DNA of 38,948 nucleotides from CAYYMH01 sp964472785 (lineage in GTDB: Bacteria; Zhuqueibacterota; Zhuqueibacteria; Thermofontimicrobiales; Thermofontimicrobiaceae), in contig CAYYMH010000039.1 of assembly GCA_964472785.1 (NCBI GenBank), positions 1 through 38,948 on the forward strand. The letters run 5' to 3'. The notes below the pieces were generated by a model. That model was not told where the DNA came from. It saw only the letters and a program-made list of their open reading frames with translations, and ran no database searches. Every line of letters starts with the position of its first letter. Within the stretch, counting starts at the first letter, position 1. Positions 32,693 to 38,948 of the stretch are shown here, piece by piece. The position numbers and the translations under genes are program-made.

Positions 32693-34051
32693 ATGAAAAA
32701 ATTAAAAGCCTTACTCATCGATGATGATAAACAATTCTGCCAATCATTTAGCGCTTTATCAGAGGAAAAATTTGATTTGAGAATCACGCATAACGGAAAG
32801 TCCGGTTTGGCTGAATTGAAAAAGTCTTCGCCGGATGTGGTTTTTCTGGATTACAAGTTGGGCAGGGGAATGAACGGACTGGATGTGTTGGAGAAAATCG
32901 TGGAGTTGAATCCTGACTTGCCGGTGATTATGATCACCGATTACGCTGAAGTGGATATTGCAGTCGAAGCCATGAAAAAAGGCGCGTTCCATTATACGTC
33001 AAAGTCCCCGAACATCGAAGCGCTTAATCTGATTATTGAAAAACAGATCGAGCAGATCAACTGGAAGCTGCTGTACCGGGAGAGTGAAGAACGTAAACAT
33101 AAAGTGATGATCGCAGTTAGTCCTTCAATGCAGCCGGTCCTGGAACAGATTCGCACCATCGCACCGCAAAAATCAACAGTTTTGATCTATGGAGAATCCG
33201 GCGTGGGTAAAGAGGTTTGTGCCAGAGAAATTCACCGGCTGAGCCAGCGGGCGGACAAACCTTTTGTGACCATCAATTGCAGTACTCTTACACCACTCCT
33301 GTTCGAGAGTGAATTTTTTGGTTACGAACCCGGTGCGTTCACCAGTGCGGAAAAGCAAAAAAAAGGAAAACTGGAGTTAGCAGACCAGAGCACAATATTT
33401 TTGGACGAGATTGGCGATTTGCCGTTGGAGTCGCAGGCAAAAATATTGCGGGCGATCGAGGAACAGCAATTCGAGAGATTGGGCGGCACGGAAACCCATC
33501 CGGTGGATGTGCGGATCATCGCTGCCACCAACAGGGAGCTGACCAAACTGGTTGAAGAAAAGAAATTTCGCGAGGATTTGTTTTACCGGTTGAGCGTCAT
33601 CAACATTCGTATTCCCCAGTTGAAAGAACGGATCGAAGATATTCCGCCGCTGGTCGAATTGTTTATTAATCGATTTGCAAAGATTATGAGCAAGCAGGCT
33701 CCGGCAGTTTCCGATAATGCGATTGAAAAATTGAAAGCATATCCCTGGCCCGGCAACATCCGCGAACTGAAAAATATCATCGAGCGGATTGTCGCGTTTC
33801 ATAAGGACAATTCAGAAATTACAGCAGACGAAATTCAGTTAACGACCAACACGCCAAAAACGAATTATCAGCCTCACTTATTTGAATTAACCTATGAACA
33901 AGCCAAACATAAATTGCTAAATGATTTCTTTAAAATATATTTCCAACGGGCGCTGGAAAGAAATAACGGAAATATCTCAGAAACCGCAAAAGAAGTCGGA
34001 CTGAACCGTTCCAGCCTGCATAAACTGCTGCGGGATTTGGGACTGCAATAA
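32693..34051 (+). CDS. NtrC-type sigma54-dependent response regulator
   Basis: This 452-residue protein starts at ATG 32693 behind AAGGAAC. The receiver domain (1-120) has the acidic pocket D10-D12, phospho-acceptor D53 (FLDYK), T82 and K104. The AAA+ domain (about 140-375) has Walker A GESGVGKE (167-174), the sigma54-contact loop GAFTSA (214-219), Walker B TIFLDEIGDLP and the R-finger region REDLFYRLSV. The last 45 residues are a Fis-type helix-turn-helix (NNGNISETAKEVGLNRSSLH). When phosphorylated it should activate sigma54 promoters, presumably for genes sensed by the upstream kinase. The loop is GAFTSA rather than the usual GAFTGA, a tolerated but uncommon variant. Confidence 0.96.
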   Translation: MKKLKALLIDDDKQFCQSFSALSEEKFDLRITHNGKSGLAELKKSSPDVVFLDYKLGRGMNGLDVLEKIVELNPDLPVIMITDYAEVDIAVEAMKKGAFHYTSKSPNIEALNLIIEKQIEQINWKLLYRESEERKHKVMIAVSPSMQPVLEQIRTIAPQKSTVLIYGESGVGKEVCAREIHRLSQRADKPFVTINCSTLTPLLFESEFFGYEPGAFTSAEKQKKGKLELADQSTIFLDEIGDLPLESQAKILRAIEEQQFERLGGTETHPVDVRIIAATNRELTKLVEEKKFREDLFYRLSVINIRIPQLKERIEDIPPLVELFINRFAKIMSKQAPAVSDNAIEKLKAYPWPGNIRELKNIIERIVAFHKDNSEITADEIQLTTNTPKTNYQPHLFELTYEQAKHKLLNDFFKIYFQRALERNNGNISETAKEVGLNRSSLHKLLRDLGLQ

Positions 34052-34078
34052 TTCTTTCCAATTAAAAATCACGCAATC

Positions 34079-34118
34079 TGTTGCCAAATGACAACGTCAT
34101 TGATGGGTTTTGGCAACA
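34079..34118. promoter_or_regulatory. Nested inverted repeat downstream of the response regulator
   Basis: TGTTGCCAAA (34079-34088) and TTTGGCAACA (34109-34118) are a perfect 10-base inverted repeat. Inside lies ATGAC-AAC-GTCAT (34088-34100), another perfect dyad. It is about 140 bases before the degenerate receiver gene and could be an operator or enhancer site for the neighbouring regulator, or a hairpin in the transcript. No matching sigma54 promoter (GG-N10-GC) is evident nearby. Confidence 0.45.
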
Positions 34119-34261
34119 TATCCGAGCATTCCATCTCATCTTGATAATCAAAAATATCAAGAAAAACAATATATTAAACCACACTCTATGTCCAACATGT
34201 TACCGGTATAATAATTGTATTAAACTTGCGACAAAGAGCCGTAATGTATTGGTAGGGAGTG

Positions 34262-34657
34262 ATGAAAAAAATATTGCTCGTGGACCTGGACTCGAAAATG
34301 ATCGGAGACCTGCAGGCACAATACGCGCGTCGCTGCGAAATTCTGGCAACTGACGATTACAGCGCTGCCTACAAGCTGGTCAAAACCGTGCCCATCTTTT
34401 TAGTGCTCATCCAGTTACCGGACACCAATTCTATCTACAAATTGCAAAAAATAAAATTTCTGCTCAAAAAACTCAACCGCAAACACATCTCCAAAATGAC
34501 AAAACTCCTCATCGTACCGAAAGGAGGTGAGTGCCATCTGGAGGATTTTTTGAAGTACAACGTGTCGGCTGTGGTGGTGGATGTGGGGGAGGTGGGGAGG
34601 TGGATAATTAATAGCCAGTTTTGTTCTCCTGTCGTGAAAAAAAGGATAAAAATATAA
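34262..34657 (+). CDS. Degenerate receiver-like protein
   Basis: This 131-residue protein starts at ATG 34262 (an adjacent GTG at 34259 overlaps the GTAGGG ribosome site). The N-terminus MKKILLVDLDSKMIGDLQAQ matches the first strand and helix of a receiver domain, with a reduced acidic pocket (D8, D10). The strand that should end in the phospho-acceptor Asp reads PIFLVLIQLPDTN, with Gln/Leu near the expected site. The remainder has the alternating strand pattern (KLLIVPKGG, VSAVVVDVGEVG) but lacks a clear conserved Lys. It is best seen as an atypical or pseudo-receiver partner of the adjacent two-component pair, possibly acting without phosphorylation. The assignment is tentative. Confidence 0.55.
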   Translation: MKKILLVDLDSKMIGDLQAQYARRCEILATDDYSAAYKLVKTVPIFLVLIQLPDTNSIYKLQKIKFLLKKLNRKHISKMTKLLIVPKGGECHLEDFLKYNVSAVVVDVGEVGRWIINSQFCSPVVKKRIKI

Positions 34658-34665
34658 TTTATTTC

Positions 34666-34694
34666 TTGACATTTAAAAATAAAAGTATTATAAT
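34666..34694 (+). promoter_or_regulatory. Perfect consensus sigma70 promoter
   Basis: TTGACA (34666-34671), a 17-base spacer and TATAAT (34689-34694) match the sigma70 consensus exactly. It lies just after the degenerate receiver gene and reads toward the secreted BNR-repeat gene, whose start is about 470 bases further on, so the transcript would carry a long leader or include a separate small RNA. Confidence 0.8.
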
Positions 34695-35169
34695 GTTGCG
34701 TAAAGTAATAACTTAATCGGAAAAATTAAATTGATGATTAAGTAATATAATAATAAATATATAAGGATTATATAATTAAAATATTGAATTTGTTTAGAAT
34801 AGTGAATCGTAAGGTAAATTAAGGAAACTGTTAATATTTCATTCCAGAACTTATCTCCCAGCCCGTATGTTCGGCAATTAGATTCTTATAACGATTAATA
34901 GACAAGATATCTCTCTTTTAAAAATATAAAGTTACATACAAATATTCTAATAGAGCAAAAAAATCTTTTAAATTAACAATACTGACAAAGCTTATGTAAT
35001 ACTATTCGATAATAAGCTATAAATGATGATTTATTCTTTCCTTAAATGCTTTAATATTTGTTTTGAGAATTATTAACTATGCTAAAAATTCTACGAGCTA
35101 AACTGGAAATAATTGAATTGATATATATTTTCCGAACAATTGGTTCCTAATAAAACTATGGGATATTAT
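34695..35169 (+). other. Long AT-rich leader/spacer, no gene seen
   Basis: About 475 bases of very AT-rich sequence separate the consensus promoter from the next start. I see no ORF of coding character, no strong hairpin-plus-T-run and no known riboswitch pattern. A slightly more GC-containing stretch lies at 34850-34890. It may be a long 5' leader or hold a non-coding RNA. Confidence 0.4.
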
Positions 35170-38100
35170 ATGATATTCAAAATACTAAGATTTTTAATTT
35201 CTTATATCTTATTTATTAATTGTATAGTAATCGCCCAAATTCAATGGAAACCGGTCAATACAGGACTGAATAACTTGAATATTCGCTCTATACTAATCCA
35301 TCCATATAATACAGATTTCATGCTAACTGGTACTGGAGAAGGAGTTTTTAAAAGCATGGATGGTGGAGAAAATTGGTATTTTTCTAGTGAGGGATTAGGT
35401 GATTATCATATTGGTGATATAGTATTAGATAATTCAACAAAAAGTATTATAGTACTGGGCACTGGCGATGGAGGAGTATACAAGAGTGAAAACTCAGGAT
35501 TATCATGGAGTCCAATAAATAGTGGCTTACCAACTATGAATGTATGTGCTGTTGCTATAAATATACAAAATAATAATATTTTATATGCAGGCCCTGACAG
35601 CTATGGTATTTATCGCAGTAGCAACGGTGGAGGAAGCTGGAGCAATGTTGGGGGAGGGAGAGATGTGAGGAGTTTTGTTACTGATCCGAATAATTCTTCG
35701 ATTGTTTACGCTGCGACTGTTTCGTATGTTTTAAAAACAACCAATTCCGGGAATAGTTGGTATGTTAAATCCAACGGACTTCCAAGTCCATATATATTCG
35801 GTCTTGAGATTGATCCAAACAATTCTGATATAGCTTTTTGCGGTCCGCATCAGAATGGCTTATATAAAACTACGAATGGAGGCAATAGTTGGAGTAAGTC
35901 AAATAATTATGTACTTGATGGAAAGACTGTTGTAGCGATAGCTGTTAATACAGAAGATAGCAACGCAATATATGCAGGCACGAGTGATTCGGGTGTTTAC
36001 AAATCAATAGATGGAGGAACAAATTGGGTTCAGATTAATGATGGATTAACAAATCTAAGTATTGGATTAAATGCGCTAGTGATTGATCCGAAAAATCCAG
36101 AAACTATCTATGTTGGAACAAGTGGAGGAGGTATTTTCAAGCTGCAGCTAGAAGTTACAAATATACAAATAGAGTCTCCACAAATTGGTGATCTAATTGA
36201 AGGTGGTTCATTTTCTGATATAATCTGGACTTCATCAGGAAGTAAAATTGATCATTTTTCACTCTTTTACTCAATAGACGGTGGAGTGACATATCCAAAT
36301 GTAATAGCAGAAAATGTTGGAAATACAGGTACATATTCATGGCAAGTTCCAAATATGCTATCTAAAAATACAAGGATAAAACTGCAAGCATTTGATACTG
36401 ATAACAATTTATTAGCCGAGGACGTTAGCGACGGTGACTTCATCATTGGCAAATCTTATAAAACAAATTTCCAATTTCAAAAAGACAACTATCGCTTCTC
36501 AAATAGTGAATTGCACCACGAAATGTTTGACCCATTGAGCATTGTCCTTCAAGACTCTAATTTTTTGACAAGATTTGGTGCAATATTATTAAACTTATCA
36601 AGATTAACTTCACTTAGAGGAAGCTGTTTAGGAATGTCAATATCATCAACAGTATATTATAAAAATCCACAGTTAATTCCGGCAAATAAAGAAATGACAT
36701 ATCAGCTAACGATGCAGGAAGCTGAACAGAATATTCTTGCTTATCAGAACTCATTTGCTGTTGACTGCCTCATTCCAAGCATGAAAAGTGTACTTGGATT
36801 CCCTGCTGATTATTATTCGTACTCTGAATTTATGAAGAATTTATTTAATACTGATCATCCGGTCGAAATCCTCCTTTCACAGGGAGGGTATGAGGGAGGA
36901 CACGCAGTAGTTGCACATAGGCTTGTCGATTATGATGAAGAGATAAGAGTGTCAATCTATGATGTAAATTTCCCTAAACAAGAAAATATTACCTTAAATT
37001 TAACAAAAGATATTTACGATAATTATTATTTTGAAGGATATGGTTTTGGTAATTACTTCTTTAATCGTTTTGAGCCATTTGATCCTTTAGGAAGTCCGGC
37101 TGATCCAGCCAATTTTTGGCCATTATTATGGAGATGGCTCAGAGAAACGATTGGAGATATTTTTGACAGAGGTAAAAATATATTTACTTTAGCCTGTCCT
37201 GCAAATGCACTTTTGGAAGATGAATATGGGAGAAAAATCGGTATTCTTGATGGTCAACCAATTAATGAAATTCCTGAAGCCAATATAATTTCTGCAGATT
37301 CACTTGAGATCTACGAAATACCCAACGAGCTTCAATACAAAGTGAAAATAATTGGTCAAGAAACTGGATCGGCCAATATTAATCTGTTGATTTGCGGAGA
37401 TTATCAAAATAACGAAATCAAAACCATTTCTTTTACCAATGTACCGGTAGGATACAATTCCCAGGCTCAATTTCATTTTTCCCAAACAGAATCTGATGAT
37501 TCAATACAGGTCGATTTAAATAACGATGGGATTTTTGAACAAACAGTATGTGCAGCTATTGATACAACGATCTCTCTCGCCAAACCTGCTGCGCCTTCTG
37601 ACTTAACCGCTTCTTTTTTAGGTAACACAGAAGTGCAATTAAGCTGGATCGACAATTCAGATAATGAGTATGCCTTTATATTAGAAAGAAAATCAGACAA
37701 AGATACGAATTTTGTGTTGATTAAAACTTTGGAGGCAAATGTCATTTTCTGTATTGACCAGGTTGATACATCAAATACATTATTTTACTATCGCGTGAAG
37801 GCGATTACACCCGGCAGTGAATCTGATTACAGTAATGAGGTAATGGTGAATTTAGCAACCACAGTCAATAATTATTCTGATAAGGTACCAACTGAATTTA
37901 AATTATTTCAAAACTACCCCAATCCTTTTAATTCCCAGACTACTATCCAGTACCAATTACCCCGGCCAGCTTACGTGCTCATAACAATTTACAATGCTAA
38001 TGGACAGGAGATTATAAAATTGGTTGATGAGGATAAAGGAATGGGACATTTTACAGTTAATTGGGAAGGCAAAGATAGAAAAGGCAAAAAAGTAACCAGT

Positions 38101-38184
38101 GGAATTTATTTTTATAAATTAGAATTCGTAACTGAAAAAGTAAATTCATTTGGCAAGATAAAAAAAATGCTTTATTTAAAATAA
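35170..38184 (+). CDS. Secreted BNR-repeat protein with cysteine-peptidase-like and sorting domains
   Basis: The likely start is ATG 35170 (1004 residues), which begins a signal peptide (MIFKILRFLISYILFINCIV, then IA before Q). TTG 35140 and ATG 35158 are alternatives. Residues about 25-335 hold six BNR/sortilin-type repeats (KSMDGGENWYF, KSENSGLSWSP, RSSNGGGSWSN, KTTNSGNSWYV, KTTNGGNSWSK, KSIDGGTNWVQ), a propeller. An Ig-like domain follows (about 338-430). Next comes an unassigned alpha/beta region with C486 in RGSCLGMSIS, H578 in GGHAVVAHRL and D598 in SIYDVNFP, the order and spacing of a papain-like/C39-type catalytic triad. An Fn3 domain (about 803-895) precedes the sorting domain (LFQNYPNPFNSQTTIQYQLP). 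It is probably surface-attached. Peptidase activity is inferred, not established. Confidence 0.88.
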   Translation: MIFKILRFLISYILFINCIVIAQIQWKPVNTGLNNLNIRSILIHPYNTDFMLTGTGEGVFKSMDGGENWYFSSEGLGDYHIGDIVLDNSTKSIIVLGTGDGGVYKSENSGLSWSPINSGLPTMNVCAVAINIQNNNILYAGPDSYGIYRSSNGGGSWSNVGGGRDVRSFVTDPNNSSIVYAATVSYVLKTTNSGNSWYVKSNGLPSPYIFGLEIDPNNSDIAFCGPHQNGLYKTTNGGNSWSKSNNYVLDGKTVVAIAVNTEDSNAIYAGTSDSGVYKSIDGGTNWVQINDGLTNLSIGLNALVIDPKNPETIYVGTSGGGIFKLQLEVTNIQIESPQIGDLIEGGSFSDIIWTSSGSKIDHFSLFYSIDGGVTYPNVIAENVGNTGTYSWQVPNMLSKNTRIKLQAFDTDNNLLAEDVSDGDFIIGKSYKTNFQFQKDNYRFSNSELHHEMFDPLSIVLQDSNFLTRFGAILLNLSRLTSLRGSCLGMSISSTVYYKNPQLIPANKEMTYQLTMQEAEQNILAYQNSFAVDCLIPSMKSVLGFPADYYSYSEFMKNLFNTDHPVEILLSQGGYEGGHAVVAHRLVDYDEEIRVSIYDVNFPKQENITLNLTKDIYDNYYFEGYGFGNYFFNRFEPFDPLGSPADPANFWPLLWRWLRETIGDIFDRGKNIFTLACPANALLEDEYGRKIGILDGQPINEIPEANIISADSLEIYEIPNELQYKVKIIGQETGSANINLLICGDYQNNEIKTISFTNVPVGYNSQAQFHFSQTESDDSIQVDLNNDGIFEQTVCAAIDTTISLAKPAAPSDLTASFLGNTEVQLSWIDNSDNEYAFILERKSDKDTNFVLIKTLEANVIFCIDQVDTSNTLFYYRVKAITPGSESDYSNEVMVNLATTVNNYSDKVPTEFKLFQNYPNPFNSQTTIQYQLPRPAYVLITIYNANGQEIIKLVDEDKGMGHFTVNWEGKDRKGKKVTSGIYFYKLEFVTEKVNSFGKIKKMLYLK

Positions 38185-38199
38185 AATATGGAGGGCAGC

Positions 38200-38948
38200 A
38201 TGTTTAGAAATATTTTACTATTATTCGTTCTGCTTTTTTGTATGACTCAGCTTGCTCTTGCACAAATAACTGCTGAAAAATTAATGACAGTGATAGGTGA
38301 AAATGCTAATGATTACTTTGGTTACTCTGTCTCTTCGGCGGGCGATGTTAACGGCGATGGAATTAATGATGTGATCATCGGAGCATATGGAATGGGTGCT
38401 GGCGGCTCGGGGGCTGGTCGTGCCTATGTTTTTTTTGGCGCGGCTTCTTTTTACGGCAGCCTCGATGCCAGCCAGGCCGACGTGATTTTAACCGGTGAAA
38501 ATGCTAATGATTACTTTGGTTCCTCTGTCTCTTCGGCGGGCGATGTTAACGGGGATGGAATTAATGACGTGATCATCGGAGCAGGAATCAATGATGCTGG
38601 CGGCTCTGGGGCTGGTCGTGCCTATGTTTTTTTTGGCGCGTCTTCTTTTTACGGCAGCCTCGATGCCAGCCAGGCCGACGTGATTTTAACCGGTGAAAAT
38701 TCTGATGATCATTTTGGTTACTCTGTCTCTTCGGCGGGTGATGTTAACGGCGATGGAATTAATGACGTGATCATCGGAGCAGATAGAAATGATTATGGCG
38801 GCTCGAAGGCTGGTCGTGCCTATGTTTTTTTTGGCGCGGCTTTTTTTTCCGGCAGCCTCGATGCCAGCCAGGCCGACGTGATTTTAACCGGTGAAAATGC
38901 TAATGATTACTTTGGTTCCTCTGTCTCTTCGGCGGGCGATGTTAACGG
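38200..38948 (+). CDS. Exported FG-GAP (integrin alpha-like) repeat protein, 3' end outside window
   Basis: An open frame starts at ATG 38200 behind a strong GGAGGG, 15 bases after the previous stop, and runs off the window (at least 249 residues). The signal peptide is MFRNILLLFVLLFCMTQLAL, then A before Q. The rest is a string of FG-GAP repeats (DYFGYSVSSAGDVNGDGIND followed by VIIGA and GRAYVFFGA), whose D-x-N-x-D-G-x-x-D loops bind calcium. Four repeats are visible at a period of exactly 198 bases (66 residues), nearly identical in DNA. FG-GAP repeats form propellers in extracellular adhesion or sensing proteins. A sorting domain may follow outside the window. It shares the transcript direction and probably the operon of the preceding BNR-repeat gene. 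Confidence 0.92.
   Translation, partial: MFRNILLLFVLLFCMTQLALAQITAEKLMTVIGENANDYFGYSVSSAGDVNGDGINDVIIGAYGMGAGGSGAGRAYVFFGAASFYGSLDASQADVILTGENANDYFGSSVSSAGDVNGDGINDVIIGAGINDAGGSGAGRAYVFFGASSFYGSLDASQADVILTGENSDDHFGYSVSSAGDVNGDGINDVIIGADRNDYGGSKAGRAYVFFGAAFFSGSLDASQADVILTGENANDYFGSSVSSAGDVN

Noticed and set aside
34111..34128. sigma54 promoter (TGGCAACATATCCGAGC)
   Set aside because: The GG and GC elements are two bases too far apart for the GG-N10-GC rule.
34081..34353. Plus-strand frame of 90 residues overlapping the degenerate receiver gene
   Set aside because: It covers the nested inverted repeat and runs in another frame into the 34262 gene, which has a better start and a family-like N-terminus.

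Overview
The window looks like a chromosomal segment of an uncultured or little-studied bacterium of the FCB superphylum (Calditrichota, KSB1 or Ignavibacteria-like). The main reason is that four large secreted proteins, plus one duplicated fragment, end in a Por/type IX-secretion-like C-terminal sorting domain with the hallmark N[YF]PNPFN (SYPNPFN in one), an 'NLLGE'-like segment and a 'WDGRD..G..V.SGVYVYKL'-like end. Most signal peptides are cleaved just before Gln, as in the Bacteroidetes 'Q-rule'. Promoters, where visible, are classical sigma70 (TTGACA/TATAAT type). The phylum is an inference, because no rRNA or tRNA is visible.

Bases 1-4790 are an AT-rich accessory region. It holds a truncated integron-type tyrosine recombinase fused to another gene remnant, a cluster of dyad operators over a candidate promoter, two small membrane proteins, a coiled-coil/LPP20-FlgT-like exported protein, a small-protein/nucleotidyltransferase pair, an attC-like structured site directly after that pair, a decayed duplicate of a sorting-domain gene end, and a complete BrnT/BrnA toxin-antitoxin operon.

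Bases 4791-8162 (minus) encode a modular secreted enzyme: GH114-like, papain-like peptidase, lectin-like, dockerin-like, cohesin-like and sorting domain. A stretch of tandem and inverted repeats follows. Bases 8868-11561 carry a frameshifted class V aminotransferase, an Fpg/Nei-type DNA glycosylase and a probable SnoaL-like lipoprotein, all close together on the plus strand. Next comes a secreted HExxH protein with NHL and CBM9-like modules (11607-14756), then rnr (RNase R), which converges on an HU gene across a shared hairpin terminator.

Bases 17802-22347 (minus) encode a secreted GH18 enzyme and a secreted HEFLH putative metallopeptidase, each with a sorting domain. They are separated and followed by repeat-rich spacers. 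Bases 23220-28391 (plus) carry a sodium:solute symporter, a tiny basic ORF, a YciO/Sua5-type protein, a DUF885-like protein without the usual metal motif and a cytosolic NAL1-like trypsin-fold protease.

Bases 28822-34657 form a signalling locus: an FG-GAP/VCBS ectodomain histidine kinase, an NtrC-type sigma54 activator and a degenerate receiver protein. After a perfect consensus sigma70 promoter and a long AT-rich leader come a BNR-repeat secreted protein with a hidden cysteine-peptidase-like domain and a sorting domain, and a final FG-GAP repeat protein, made of 198-bp tandem repeats, that runs off the end of the window. Short non-autonomous repeat elements occur between many genes. One family is present twice (17671-17793 and 28425-28545) with a fully compensated palindrome.
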